In this document: piece after piece, positions 1-7,659 of the stretch
How positions within the stretch are numbered: position 1 is the first letter of the stretch
How the letters are laid out: each line of letters begins with the position of its first letter
Source: Planctomycetaceae bacterium
Lineage (GTDB): Bacteria > Planctomycetota > Planctomycetia > Planctomycetales > Planctomycetaceae
DNA: 9,099 nt
Reading direction: 5' to 3'
Assembly (NCBI GenBank): GCA_027080405.1
Contig: JALWSL010000053.1
Coordinates: forward strand, 1-9,099
Translations under genes and position numbers: made by a program
The notes under the pieces: model-generated
The model's input: only the letters and a program-made list of their open reading frames with translations
Databases searched by the model: none
Told to the model about the DNA's origin: nothing

Positions 1-240
1 AATCCGGCAACAGCAACCGTAATGGTGTGCGGCCCGGAGGTCATGATGTGGTACACCGTCAAATCTGCAATCGAGCAAAACATTCCAGTTGAGCGAATCT
101 GGCTGAGCATGGAACGAAATATGAACTGTGCGATCGGGCATTGTGGACACTGCCAGTTTGGCCCGGCATTCATTTGCAAAGATGGCCCGGTGCTGCGCTA
201 CGATCGGATCGCCTCCTATCTGAAAATAAAGGGGCTGTAA
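1..240 (+). CDS. hydG: Group 3b hydrogenase gamma subunit, FAD/NAD(P)-binding (C-terminal part)
   Basis: This is a partial gene cut by the left window edge; frame 1 is open from base 1 to the TAA at 238-240 (79 residues). The segment VMVCGPEVMMWYTV is the typical end of the nucleotide-binding lobe in ferredoxin-NADP reductase-like proteins. It is followed by CAIGHCGHCQFGPAFIC, a C-x4-C-x2-C-x7-C motif that binds a [2Fe-2S] cluster in PyrK-like and sulfhydrogenase gamma subunits, then KDGPV. In this family the protein holds FAD and passes electrons between NAD(P)H and the FeS chain of the hydrogenase, in the cytoplasm. Its position directly before the small and large subunits fits the hydB-hydG-hydD-hydA order of group 3b enzymes, so a beta subunit gene is expected upstream. 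An internal ATG at 22 is not the true start. Symbol is by analogy with archaeal sulfhydrogenase. Confidence 0.88.
   Translation, partial: NPATATVMVCGPEVMMWYTVKSAIEQNIPVERIWLSMERNMNCAIGHCGHCQFGPAFICKDGPVLRYDRIASYLKIKGL
228..234 (+). promoter_or_regulatory. Ribosome binding site for the hydrogenase small subunit
   Basis: AAAGGGG ends 8 bases before the ATG at 243 and lies inside the last codons of the preceding gamma subunit gene. It supports 243 as the small-subunit start instead of the more upstream in-frame ATG at 141, which would overlap the gamma gene by about 100 bases. Confidence 0.6.
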
Positions 241-242
241 CA

Positions 243-1061
243 ATGGGCTCCGTGCGCAATTCAAAAAACAGGAAGAAACCGAAACTGGCTGTCTTCAAGT
301 TCGCTTCGTGCGACGGATGCCAACTTTCATTGTTGAATGCGGAAGAAGATTTGGTTTCCATTGGCGAAGCGGTTGAAATATCCCACTTTCTTGAAGCGAG
401 CAGCCATGTGGAAGTCGGCCCCTACGATCTGACCCTGGTCGAGGGCTCAATAACAACGCCGGGCGATCGGGAGCGTATTCAGGAAGTCCGCAAACAATCC
501 CGAGTTCTGGTGACGATTGGAGCCTGTGCGACAGCGGGAGGAATTCAGGCATTACGAAACTGGGGCGATCACGAGGAATTCCAACAGGCCGTTTATCCCC
601 ACCCCGAGTTCCTTGACACACTGGCAACATCAACGGCCATTTCCGATCATGTACAGGTCGACTTTGAACTTCGTGGCTGTCCGGTCAACAAGAAACAGCT
701 TGTTGAATTGATTACGGATATACTGCATCAACGCAAACCCCGTTTTCCCAGGCATGCAGTCTGCATGGAGTGCAAACAAAGTGGCACGGTTTGCGTGGCG
801 GTCACACGTGGGATTCCGTGTCTGGGCCCAATTACACAAGCAGGTTGTGGCGGGTTGTGTCCGGGTTATGATCGTGGGTGCTACGGATGTTTTGGACCGA
901 CTGCACAGGCGAATGCATCTGGTTTGAGTCACTGGCTGCTGAAACATGATATGCCTAAAACGGAACTGGTTCCTCTGTTACGAAATTTTAATGCCGATGC
1001 GACGCCTTTTCGGGAGGAAGGAAATCGGCTTGCCCGCGAACAGGATACCGAACTCGAATAA
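243..1061 (+). CDS. hydD: [NiFe]-hydrogenase small subunit, group 3b type
   Basis: This 272-residue protein is the electron-transfer subunit that docks on the catalytic large subunit. Proximal [4Fe-4S] ligands are visible as Cys23 and Cys26 (FASCDGCQLS), Cys95 (IGACATAGG) and Cys146 (RGCPVNK). A second cysteine-rich region follows: Cys174, 177 and 184, then Cys193, 202, 206, 213 and 216 (through CPGYDRGCYGCFGP). This matches two further FeS clusters, as in group 3b and F420-reducing enzymes, and argues against a one-cluster group 3d HoxY. There is no Tat RRxFxK signal; the N-terminus is merely basic, so the enzyme should be cytoplasmic. The start at 243 is chosen for its AAAGGGG site and because residues before it do not resemble the family. 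The stop overlaps the next start by one base (TAATG). The symbol follows sulfhydrogenase usage; automatic annotation may call it simply an oxidoreductase or NADH:ubiquinone oxidoreductase 20 kDa-like protein. Confidence 0.93.
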   Translation: MGSVRNSKNRKKPKLAVFKFASCDGCQLSLLNAEEDLVSIGEAVEISHFLEASSHVEVGPYDLTLVEGSITTPGDRERIQEVRKQSRVLVTIGACATAGGIQALRNWGDHEEFQQAVYPHPEFLDTLATSTAISDHVQVDFELRGCPVNKKQLVELITDILHQRKPRFPRHAVCMECKQSGTVCVAVTRGIPCLGPITQAGCGGLCPGYDRGCYGCFGPTAQANASGLSHWLLKHDMPKTELVPLLRNFNADATPFREEGNRLAREQDTELE

Positions 1062-2362
1062 TGTCTGAATCTCGATCGATCAACGTGAAAGCGCTTACCC
1101 GGGTGGAAGGGGAAGGAGCACTGCATATCCGCCTGGCCGGGGATGCGATTGAAGCTGTCGAACTTAATATATACGAGCCTCCCCGTTATTTCGAAGCGTT
1201 GCTACGCGGACGGTCTGTCGAGGATGTCCCTGATATCACTGCACGAATTTGTGGAATATGTCCGGTCGCCTATCAAATGAGTTCGATCCATGCGATTGAA
1301 AACGCCTTGAAGATTCGATGCTCTCCGGAAACCCGGTCTCTGCGCAGATTGCTCTATTGCGGAGAGTGGATTGAGAGTCATGTCTTGCACATGCATCTGT
1401 TGCACGCAGCGGATTTCCTGGGATGCGAAAGCGGTCTGGAAATGGGGCAATCGTACCCCGATGAATTGAAACGGGGACTGCGGCTCAAAAAACATGGCAA
1501 TCAGCTCCTGGGTGTTTTGGGAGGGCGTTCGGTGCACCCCATCAATTCTACAGTTGGTGGATTCTACAGAGCCCCTTCGCGTCAACGTCTGCAAAAATTG
1601 ATTCCCGATTTCGAATGGGGACTACAGGCAGCGATTGAGGCAACCCGCTGGGTGGCGGGTTTTGAGTTTCCCGAGTTTCAACACGACTACGAAATGATTT
1701 CGCTGTCGCATCCCGATGAATACCCAATGAATGAGGGAGAGATTGCATCGAACAAACGTCCTGCGATTCCAGTTGATCGATTTGAACAGGAATTTCGGGA
1801 ATTTCAGGTGCCTCATTCGACGGCACTACAGGCATGTCGCGTCAAGGAAAATTCCAGTTATCTGGTTGGCCCCCTGGCAAGAGTCAATCTCAACAGGGAT
1901 CGTCTTTCCGCAGCGGCAAAACGACTGGCGGATGAGCTTCACTTCGAAACGCCTTGCACAAACATATTCAGGTCTATTATTGCCCGTGGCCTGGAAGTGG
2001 TTCATGCGTATGAAGAAGCGCTGGGAATTTTACGACGGGCACCTGTTTTGTCTCCCGCGAAAATTTCCTATGACCACCATTCCGGCGAGGGATGTGCCGC
2101 GACCGAAGCGCCACGCGGCCTGCTGTATCATCGGTATGCTGTTGACGAAACGGGCTTGGTAGAAAAAGCGCAAATCATTCCTCCAACATCCCAGAATCAG
2201 TTGCAGATTGAAATGGATCTGATTCGTTTTTTACCCGGTGTGCTGAATGATGATGATCAGCAAACCGCCAGAGACTGCGAAAGATTGATTCGTTCGTACG
2301 ATCCCTGTATCAGCTGTTCCACACACTTTCTGAAACTGGATATCGAACGACTCGAATCATGA
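1061..2362 (+). CDS. hydA: [NiFe]-hydrogenase large (catalytic) subunit, group 3b type
   Basis: This 433-residue subunit carries the NiFe active site, where H2 is split or formed. The N-terminus has LTRVEGEG with the conserved Glu16. The L1 motif RICGICP supplies Cys64 and Cys67, and the C-terminal L2 motif DPCISCSTH supplies Cys416 and Cys419; together these are the four Ni ligands. The length of about 430 fits group 3b/3d large subunits, and the mid-region SHPDEYPMNEGEIAS resembles group 3b members. After His422 there is an 11-residue tail (FLKLDIERLES), the likely segment removed by the protease encoded immediately downstream; the exact cleavage site is inferred. The ATG at 1061 overlaps the small-subunit stop by one base, with no strong ribosome site nearby, so translation is probably coupled. 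The gene ends in an ATGA overlap with the protease gene. Group assignment rests on motif recall and on the neighbouring gamma subunit, not on a tree. Confidence 0.95.
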   Translation: MSESRSINVKALTRVEGEGALHIRLAGDAIEAVELNIYEPPRYFEALLRGRSVEDVPDITARICGICPVAYQMSSIHAIENALKIRCSPETRSLRRLLYCGEWIESHVLHMHLLHAADFLGCESGLEMGQSYPDELKRGLRLKKHGNQLLGVLGGRSVHPINSTVGGFYRAPSRQRLQKLIPDFEWGLQAAIEATRWVAGFEFPEFQHDYEMISLSHPDEYPMNEGEIASNKRPAIPVDRFEQEFREFQVPHSTALQACRVKENSSYLVGPLARVNLNRDRLSAAAKRLADELHFETPCTNIFRSIIARGLEVVHAYEEALGILRRAPVLSPAKISYDHHSGEGCAATEAPRGLLYHRYAVDETGLVEKAQIIPPTSQNQLQIEMDLIRFLPGVLNDDDQQTARDCERLIRSYDPCISCSTHFLKLDIERLES

Positions 2363-2844
2363 AAACGACATTTCATAACAGTCGATGTCTGATCGCAGGA
2401 ATTGGAAGTCCGCATGGCGATGACCAGGCCGGCTGGATGGTGCTGGATCGCCTGGGTGAAAAAGAAAACTTCCATTACGATGTGCGAAAATTGTCTGCTC
2501 CGGTAGAATTATTGGATATCATCGCAGGACGGGACTGCCTGATCTGCCTGGATGCGACCGAAGGGAACGGAACCCCCGGAACAGTCAGACGACACCTTTG
2601 GCCCTTTGAACAGACCTGGATAAAATACGATGGAAGCACTCACGGCATGGATCTGGTCTCAGTGCTGAAAATTGCGGAATCTGTGGCGTTGTTGCCTGAA
2701 GAAGTCATTCTCTGGACAATCGAGGGAACCAATTGGACTCCCGGAGCAGAGATGAACCCACTGGTGAAAAAGAGTCTCTCCAAACTGGCGCATCACGTGA
2801 GCCGGGACTTGGCGAATATGCCTGCTTCACAGACAGGGAAATGA
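2359..2844 (+). CDS. [NiFe]-hydrogenase maturation endopeptidase (HyaD/HycI/HoxW family)
   Basis: This 161-residue protein belongs to the peptidase M52-like family, which senses inserted nickel and cuts the C-terminal tail of the large subunit. The N-terminal signature is GIGSPHGDDQAG, a variant of the usual GxGNxLxxDD/EG. By alignment with E. coli HybD (Glu16, Asp62, His93), the metal-sensing ligands are probably Asp22 (in GDD), Asp65 (in CLDATEG) and His95 (in STHGMDL). The length matches the family (about 150-170). The gene starts within the end of its presumed substrate gene (ATGA overlap), which strongly suggests the large subunit with its 11-residue tail is the target. The Asn of the common GxGN motif is replaced by Ser17, a tolerated variation in group 3 proteases as far as I recall. 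No common symbol is assigned because protease names follow the partner enzyme. Confidence 0.88.
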   Translation: MKTTFHNSRCLIAGIGSPHGDDQAGWMVLDRLGEKENFHYDVRKLSAPVELLDIIAGRDCLICLDATEGNGTPGTVRRHLWPFEQTWIKYDGSTHGMDLVSVLKIAESVALLPEEVILWTIEGTNWTPGAEMNPLVKKSLSKLAHHVSRDLANMPASQTGK

Positions 2845-2850
2845 GACATC

Positions 2851-3222
2851 GTGCATGAATTTTCTTTGGTCAAATCGTTATTGCGGCAAGTGAATGAGAT
2901 TGCCGAGCAGCATGGCGCGACTTGCGTAGAGGAAGTCAAAATTGAAATAGGCCCACTCACCGGTGTTGAAAAAATTCTTGTGCAGGAGGCTTTCGAGTTA
3001 TTATCTCCGGATCTTCCCGGTTCAGATTGCCGTTTAACTATTATCGAGGTTCCCTTGCAGGCGATATGCAATTCCTGCGGGAAATCGATTGTGGTTCAGA
3101 ATTTTCAATTTCAATGTACGGCATGCGGGTCATCGAATATTCGCATCACCAGTGGAGACGCTTTTCGCCTGCTCGATGTGACGATCGACACTGAATTGAC
3201 AACGGGAGTAACAGAACCATGA
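2851..3222 (+). CDS. hypA: Hydrogenase nickel incorporation protein HypA
   Basis: This 123-residue nickel metallochaperone delivers Ni to the large subunit with HypB. The start is the GTG at 2851, because only this start gives the N-terminal MHE, whose His2 and terminal amine are Ni ligands in the family. The ATG at 2855 is out of frame. An AGGGAA at 2835-2840 lies 10 bases upstream. The zinc site is formed by two CxxC pairs: Cys73/Cys76 (CNSC) and Cys89/Cys92 (CTAC). The region KIEIGPLTGVEKILVQEAFELL is typical of HypA/HybF. The length is slightly more than the usual 113-118 residues, with an extra acidic or polar tail. It begins 6 bases after the protease gene and ends in an ATGA overlap with hypB, the usual HypA partner. 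Confidence 0.95.
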   Translation: MHEFSLVKSLLRQVNEIAEQHGATCVEEVKIEIGPLTGVEKILVQEAFELLSPDLPGSDCRLTIIEVPLQAICNSCGKSIVVQNFQFQCTACGSSNIRITSGDAFRLLDVTIDTELTTGVTEP

Positions 3223-3896
3223 CGAAAACAACGATTCGGGTCAATCGGGACATCCAGGCAGAAAAGCGAGAACGGGCAGCCGCTTTTCGGGAAAAATTAT
3301 CCCGACAGGGGACACTGGTTCTCAACCTGGTTTCTTCACCCGGTACCGGCAAAACAGCTTTGCTTGAAGCGACAGCAAAGGAGCTGAAAGGACGATTGCG
3401 TATGGGAGTGCTCGTGGGAGATCTGGCGACCGATCGTGATGCCCAGCGTCTCGCTCCGCTGGTCCCGGTGGAACAGTTGACAACAGGTGGAGCCTGCCAT
3501 CTGGAAATTTCTCTTGTGGAACAGGGCTGGCAGAAATTGGGGGAACCGGAATTCGATATTCTCTTTATCGAAAATGTAGGGAATCTTGTCTGTCCGGCTT
3601 CCCACGATTTGGGTGAGCACTTGAGGGTCTCTTTGCTCAGTACTACCGAAGGGGACGACAAGCCGGGCAAATATCCGAAGATGTTCCGTACGTCTGACAC
3701 GTTGGTGCTGACAAAAATCGATCTCCTGCCCTATCTGCCTTTTCGTGTGGAAGCCGCGATCGAAGACGCCCGTTTGATACAACCCGATCTGGATATTTTC
3801 CATACCAGTGCAATCACAACCGAAGGGATTCCTGACTGGTGTGAATATCTGGAACAACAAAGGCAAAAACTTGTAGCGTCCGTTCAAACTTCATGA
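3219..3896 (+). CDS. hypB: Hydrogenase nickel incorporation GTPase HypB
   Basis: This 225-residue SIMIBI-class GTPase powers nickel transfer from HypA/HypB to the large subunit. The P-loop is SSPGTGKT (residues 39-46), the DLATDRDAQRL region covers switch I, and TKIDLL gives nucleotide-base recognition (TKxD for NKxD). The G-domain metal site is visible as Cys93-His94 (GGACHLE) and Cys125 (ENVGNLVCP), which binds Zn/Ni at the dimer interface. The N-terminus lacks both the CxxCGC high-affinity Ni motif of E. coli HypB and the His-rich nickel-storage stretch of rhizobial forms, so this is a minimal HypB. GGGAG at 3204-3208 lies 10 bases before the ATG. Both ends overlap neighbours by 4 bases (ATGA). 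Confidence 0.95.
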   Translation: MTKTTIRVNRDIQAEKRERAAAFREKLSRQGTLVLNLVSSPGTGKTALLEATAKELKGRLRMGVLVGDLATDRDAQRLAPLVPVEQLTTGGACHLEISLVEQGWQKLGEPEFDILFIENVGNLVCPASHDLGEHLRVSLLSTTEGDDKPGKYPKMFRTSDTLVLTKIDLLPYLPFRVEAAIEDARLIQPDLDIFHTSAITTEGIPDWCEYLEQQRQKLVASVQTS

Positions 3897-6199
3897 ATCA
3901 GCAACAAATGGATAAACAGGATACCGTCACTGCACGAAAAATTGTTTTAACCGGCTATGTGCAGGGGTTGGGAGTCCGACCTGCGATTTCACAACTGGCG
4001 CAACGATTGCAGCTTGCAGGATCTGTTTGTAATCAATCCGATGGCGTCCACATATTCATCGAAGGAGATCCCGCCGCCATCCATCGATTCCAGAACGAAC
4101 TTGCTGACGTTCTTCCCAAGCAGGCCAGAATCGAACAGCGACACGACGAAAACGTTCCACCTCGCGGCGAAAGAAATTTCGTTATTCAAAAGAAAGAGGA
4201 ATTTGAATCAGGCCCTGCCAGACCGCTCAGCACGCCAATTCCCGTCGATGTCGCAATTTGCGAACAGTGCCTGCAGGAATCGAAAGATCCGACCAACAGG
4301 CGTTACCGGGATTTATTTATCAGTTGTTGCAATTGTGGCCCGCGTTACAGCATCATTGAAAAGATGCCCTACGAACGGGATGAAACAGCCATGGCCCGTT
4401 TCAAAATGTGTCCTGCCTGTGAACGGGAATACTCCCAGAGTCACAATCGCCGATTCCATGCGCAGACAACCAGTTGCCCCCAATGTGGCCCACAGGCCTG
4501 GGTAACTGACAAATCGGGGCAACCGGTTTCACACAACATGGAAGCGGTTCAGTCAATCTGCAGGAAGCTGGAGGAAAGTAACATTGTTGCCATCCGTGGG
4601 TTGGGTGGGTATCAGCTACTGGTTGATGCAACAGACAACAGAGCCGTGAAGATACTTCGTGAGCGAAAAAAACGTCGAGAAAAACCGTTTGCCATCATGG
4701 TCGCCACTATCGGGGAGGCAGAAGAATACGCGACTCTTTCCTCCATAGAGCGGAGTGTATTGGGCAGTTCCACCAACCCGATTATCATTCTACAAGGCAA
4801 ACCGGATACTGCTATCGCGTCCGCAGTCTCTCCCGGCCTCAACACGCTGGGAATCATGTTGCCCACCAGCGCCCTGCACTATTGGATTGCAGAACTGTTC
4901 GGCAAACCGCTGGTTGTGACAAGCGGAAACCGGGAAGGCGAACCGCTGGCAACCAGTGTGGAAGAAGCCGAACAAAGACTGGGCGGTATCGCAGACTGTT
5001 TTCTGCATCACGACCGCCCCATCCTCAACGCTGTTGATGACAGCGTTGTGCAGGTTGTTACGGGGAAAACCATTACGGTTCGACTGGCCCGGGGACTGGC
5101 ACCACTTTCCCTCCCCGTTCAAACCAGGCATCATACCGTGGCGACGGGAGGACACCAGAAAAATTCGCTTGCCGCTTCCAACACTCAACAAGCCATACTC
5201 GGCCCCCACATTGGTGATCTGGAATCCCTGTCGATGCGGGATCACCTCGACTTGACACTGAACAGGCTCACTTCCCTTTATGGAATTCCAGAGGCAACGT
5301 ATGCTCACGATCTCCACCCCGATTATTACTCAACAGATTTGGCTCATAAACATTCGGAAAAGTTACAGCGGATTCAGCATCATCACGCCCACATTGTTTC
5401 GGGAATGATTGAACACGGTCTACTGCAGAACCGGGTTCTGGGAATCGCGTTTGACGGAACAGGATGGGGGACTGATGAGACAGTGTGGGGAGGCGAGTTT
5501 CTGCTGACAACTTCACAGGATTTCCAGCGGGTTGCTTCTGTTTCGCCTTTCTCATTGTGTGGCGGAGAAATGGCAATTCGTGATCCGTGGCGAGTTGCTG
5601 CCTCCCTTCTCGAGAAAAGTTTCGACAACAGGAAAGCGATCTCCCTGATCCATCAATTCTTCCCGGATCGGCAAATGTTTGAAGTGGAGGCAGTCTGCAA
5701 GACGTTGAACAGCAAACCATTCAGCTTTCCCACAACAAGCGCCGGCCGTCTGTTTGATGGAGTGGCTGCGCTGGTTTTCGGGAAGGGGACAGTCAGTTAT
5801 GAAGGCCAACTGGCAATGCTGCTGGAATCTCGAGTCAGTCGGGAAGAAATGGACGAGTACGACTTTGATATTGATATGAATGACCGTATGATCGAACTCG
5901 ACTGGCGTCCGGTCATCAGGCAAATCGTTGACGATTATGAATACGGGACTCCGCGGTCATTGATCGCGACCCGCTTTCACCGGGGGCTTGCTTCGGGGAT
6001 CTTTCGTGTCTGTCACTATTTTCCGGACTATCCTGTCGTACTGGCCGGGGGGTGTTTTCAAAATCGGGTTCTGGTCGAATTGCTTGTGGATAAATTTGAG
6101 CAAGCCTCCCGAACGGTCGTCTTCCCGGAAAAAATACCGATCAACGATGGCGGCCTGTCAGCGGGACAACTGGCAATTACCGCTGCACGAAATCCGTGA
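3893..6199 (+). CDS. hypF: Carbamoyltransferase HypF
   Basis: This 768-residue, full-length protein (family about 750) makes the carbamoyl group that becomes the CN ligands of the active-site iron. The N-terminal acylphosphatase domain (about 15-105) shows VQGLGVRP with Arg29 and NQSDGV with Asn47, a slight variant of the usual VQGVGFRP. Two zinc-finger pairs follow: Cys123/126 (CEQC) and Cys145/148, then Cys173/176 and Cys195/198. A YrdC-like carbamoyl-adenylate domain covers about 210-400 (AIRGLGGYQL, REKPFAIM, LGIMLPTSALHYW, VVTSGNREGEP). The C-terminal Kae1-like transferase domain (about 420-765) has HHHAH at 496-500, FDGTGWGTDETVWGGE and LAGGCFQN. The ATG at 3893 overlaps the hypB stop (ATGA); an in-frame ATG five codons later is the only close alternative. 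No domain is missing. Confidence 0.96.
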   Translation: MNQQQMDKQDTVTARKIVLTGYVQGLGVRPAISQLAQRLQLAGSVCNQSDGVHIFIEGDPAAIHRFQNELADVLPKQARIEQRHDENVPPRGERNFVIQKKEEFESGPARPLSTPIPVDVAICEQCLQESKDPTNRRYRDLFISCCNCGPRYSIIEKMPYERDETAMARFKMCPACEREYSQSHNRRFHAQTTSCPQCGPQAWVTDKSGQPVSHNMEAVQSICRKLEESNIVAIRGLGGYQLLVDATDNRAVKILRERKKRREKPFAIMVATIGEAEEYATLSSIERSVLGSSTNPIIILQGKPDTAIASAVSPGLNTLGIMLPTSALHYWIAELFGKPLVVTSGNREGEPLATSVEEAEQRLGGIADCFLHHDRPILNAVDDSVVQVVTGKTITVRLARGLAPLSLPVQTRHHTVATGGHQKNSLAASNTQQAILGPHIGDLESLSMRDHLDLTLNRLTSLYGIPEATYAHDLHPDYYSTDLAHKHSEKLQRIQHHHAHIVSGMIEHGLLQNRVLGIAFDGTGWGTDETVWGGEFLLTTSQDFQRVASVSPFSLCGGEMAIRDPWRVAASLLEKSFDNRKAISLIHQFFPDRQMFEVEAVCKTLNSKPFSFPTTSAGRLFDGVAALVFGKGTVSYEGQLAMLLESRVSREEMDEYDFDIDMNDRMIELDWRPVIRQIVDDYEYGTPRSLIATRFHRGLASGIFRVCHYFPDYPVVLAGGCFQNRVLVELLVDKFEQASRTVVFPEKIPINDGGLSAGQLAITAARNP

Positions 6200-6211
6200 A
6201 CCATCAGTAAC

Positions 6212-6216
6212 AGGAG
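6212..6216 (+). promoter_or_regulatory. Ribosome binding site for hypC
   Basis: AGGAG lies 12 bases before the ATG at 6229, within the 29-base gap after hypF. This is one of only two real gaps in the operon, so hypC seems to be initiated on its own and not by coupling. That would suit a small protein needed in higher amounts, which is inference. Confidence 0.55.
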
Positions 6217-6228
6217 AATAACAGAACG

Positions 6229-6477
6229 ATGTGCCTGGGGGTTCCTGGAAAAGTTGTTCGCTGGATCGATCGGACACCTCTGTTCTCGAAGGCCGAAATC
6301 GAGTTTGAAGGCGTGCGGAAAGTCTGTCACATGGCCTGTGTCGAAGAGGCGGAAATTGGTGATTATGTCATCGTTCATGCCGGGATGGCCATATGCAGAA
6401 TTGACGCGCAGGCAGCCTCACAACAACTCGATACATTACAGCAATTGCTGGATTCGACAGAGGGAGACATAAATTGA
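6229..6477 (+). CDS. hypC: Hydrogenase assembly chaperone HypC
   Basis: This 82-residue HypC/HybG/HupF family chaperone scaffolds Fe(CN)2CO with HypD and escorts it to the large-subunit precursor. The N-terminus MCLGVPGKV is diagnostic: Cys2, exposed after Met removal, is the Fe-binding and partner-binding residue. The region ending VHAGMAICRIDAQAA matches the conserved VHxGfAi..lDeeeA segment, and a C-terminal helix follows. The length is normal. Only one HypC-type gene is seen in the window, so it should serve this enzyme. Its stop overlaps the hypD start (TTGA). Confidence 0.95.
   Translation: MCLGVPGKVVRWIDRTPLFSKAEIEFEGVRKVCHMACVEEAEIGDYVIVHAGMAICRIDAQAASQQLDTLQQLLDSTEGDIN
6461..6466 (+). 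promoter_or_regulatory. Ribosome binding site supporting the TTG start of hypD
   Basis: AGGGAG lies 7 bases before TTG at 6474, inside the end of hypC. The good spacing supports the unusual TTG as the hypD start codon. Confidence 0.55.
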
Positions 6478-7589
6478 AATATCTCTCTGACTATCGAGAC
6501 CCGCAGCATGCTCGCCATTTACTGGATCGCATTCGCAAGCAATGCACCCGGCGATGGACAATCATGGAAGTATGTGGCGGGCAGACACACGCCCTGCTCC
6601 GTTCGGGAATTGATGAAGCACTATCTGATTGTGTAGAACTGATCCATGGCCCGGGTTGTCCGGTTTGTGTCACACCGGCCTGCGTCATTCAAAACGCCAT
6701 TCAGCTTTCGATGCGGCCCCAAACATTGGTTACGACTTTTGGTGACATGCTGCGCGTTCCCGGTAATCGTGGTTCCCTGCTTGATTCACAGGCGGAACGG
6801 GGAAATATCAAGGCGGTTTATTCTCCCATGGATGCAGTCCGGTTAGCCCAACGCCATCCCGAACAGGAAGTCATCTTTCTGGCTGTTGGATTTGAAACGA
6901 CGGCTCCCGCAACTGCCTTGGCGGTTTTGCAGGCAGCCCAATTGAAGTTGGACAACTTCAGTATTTTGTGCAGTCATGTTTGCGTGCTCCCCGCCATGAA
7001 ACTGCTGGCGTCGTCGAAACAGAATCGGGTGCAGGGGTTCCTGGCAGCGGGGCATGTTTGCACGTTAACCGGATTCGATGAATATGCAGGTTTTGTCGAA
7101 CAGTTCCAGATGCCCGTTGCAGTTACCGGATTTGAGCCAACTGATTTGCTGGTTGGCATTCTTGAAGTCATCACACAGTTGGAACAGGAGCAGGCCGCAC
7201 TGGTCAACTGCTATCCGCGGGCTGTAAAGCGGAAGGGTAATCACTCTGCCCGCCAAATATGTGGTCAGGTTTTTGATGTCACAGACAGGCAATGGCGGGG
7301 CATGCCGATAATTCCCGGTGGAGGTCTCTGCCTGAAACCGGAATGGTCATCCTATGATGCAGAATTGAAATTCCCACTCTCGGATAACATCCAACAGGAG
7401 ATTCAAACGGTCTGCAGAAGTGGCGAAGTTCTGACAGGAATGATCAAACCTTCAGAATGCCCAGCCTTTGGTCTTCAATGCACGCCACAAACCCCGCTCG
7501 GTGCGCCAATGGTCTCGAGCGAAGGGGCGTGTGCCGCATATTATCGCTACCGAAACAACATTTTCACAAAACAAAATAAACCGGTGTGA
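6474..7589 (+). CDS. hypD: Hydrogenase formation protein HypD
   Basis: This 371-residue iron-sulfur protein forms the HypCD scaffold where Fe receives its CN and CO ligands. Visible motifs are EVCGGQTH (Cys34), the Fe/Cys redox site; GPGCPVCVTP (Cys62, Cys65), part of the thiol redox cascade; GFETTAP; and the C-terminal block CPAFGLQCTPQTPLGAP followed by MVSSEGACAAYYRYR, whose cysteines contribute to the [4Fe-4S] cluster. Length is typical (about 365-380). The start is TTG at 6474, giving MKYLSDYRD; it overlaps the hypC stop by 4 bases and has AGGGAG 7 bases upstream. The TTG may lower initiation relative to hypC, which is inference. A short inverted repeat begins at the stop codon. Confidence 0.95.
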   Translation: MKYLSDYRDPQHARHLLDRIRKQCTRRWTIMEVCGGQTHALLRSGIDEALSDCVELIHGPGCPVCVTPACVIQNAIQLSMRPQTLVTTFGDMLRVPGNRGSLLDSQAERGNIKAVYSPMDAVRLAQRHPEQEVIFLAVGFETTAPATALAVLQAAQLKLDNFSILCSHVCVLPAMKLLASSKQNRVQGFLAAGHVCTLTGFDEYAGFVEQFQMPVAVTGFEPTDLLVGILEVITQLEQEQAALVNCYPRAVKRKGNHSARQICGQVFDVTDRQWRGMPIIPGGGLCLKPEWSSYDAELKFPLSDNIQQEIQTVCRSGEVLTGMIKPSECPAFGLQCTPQTPLGAPMVSSEGACAAYYRYRNNIFTKQNKPV

Positions 7590-7607
7590 ATGATGTTCCT
7601 TCATTCA
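7587..7607 (+). other. Small inverted repeat between hypD and hypE
   Basis: TGAATGA (7587-7593) and TCATTCA (7601-7607) are perfect inverted copies around a 7-base loop, and the left arm includes the hypD stop codon. The stem is short and AT-rich and no clean T-run follows, so a strong terminator is unlikely. It could be an mRNA processing or attenuation element before hypE, or chance. Confidence 0.35.
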
Positions 7608-7635
7608 TGGTTACTTTCTTCTGAAAATACTTCTC

Positions 7636-7640
7636 AGGAA
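7636..7640 (+). promoter_or_regulatory. Possible ribosome binding site upstream of hypE
   Basis: AGGAA lies 4 bases before GTG 7645 and 19 bases before ATG 7660. It fits initiation at the GTG better than at the ATG, leaving the hypE start uncertain by 15 bases. Confidence 0.35.
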
Positions 7641-7659
7641 TTTGGTGAACAGAAGCCCC

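Noticed and set aside
141..242. N-terminal extension of the small subunit from the in-frame ATG at 141
   Set aside because: It would overlap the conserved end of the gamma subunit gene by about 100 bases, and the added residues do not resemble the family. ATG 243 has an AAAGGGG site at good spacing.
243..320. Possible Tat signal on the small subunit because of its basic N-terminus
   Set aside because: There is no RRxFxK motif and no hydrophobic stretch before the proximal-cluster cysteines, and group 3 enzymes are cytoplasmic.
295..947. Minus-strand frames opposite the small subunit gene
   Set aside because: Low-complexity antisense translation with no motifs; the sense strand carries all expected cysteine motifs.
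2855..2857. ATG just inside hypA as an alternative start
   Set aside because: It is out of frame. The GTG at 2851 gives the MHE N-terminus needed for nickel binding.
3146..3887. Long minus-strand frames opposite hypB (183-184 residues)
   Set aside because: They are antisense shadows of a well-conserved gene and show no recognisable motifs or ribosome site.
4790..5923. Several minus-strand frames opposite hypF
   Set aside because: They mirror the codons of a full-length conserved protein and have no family resemblance.
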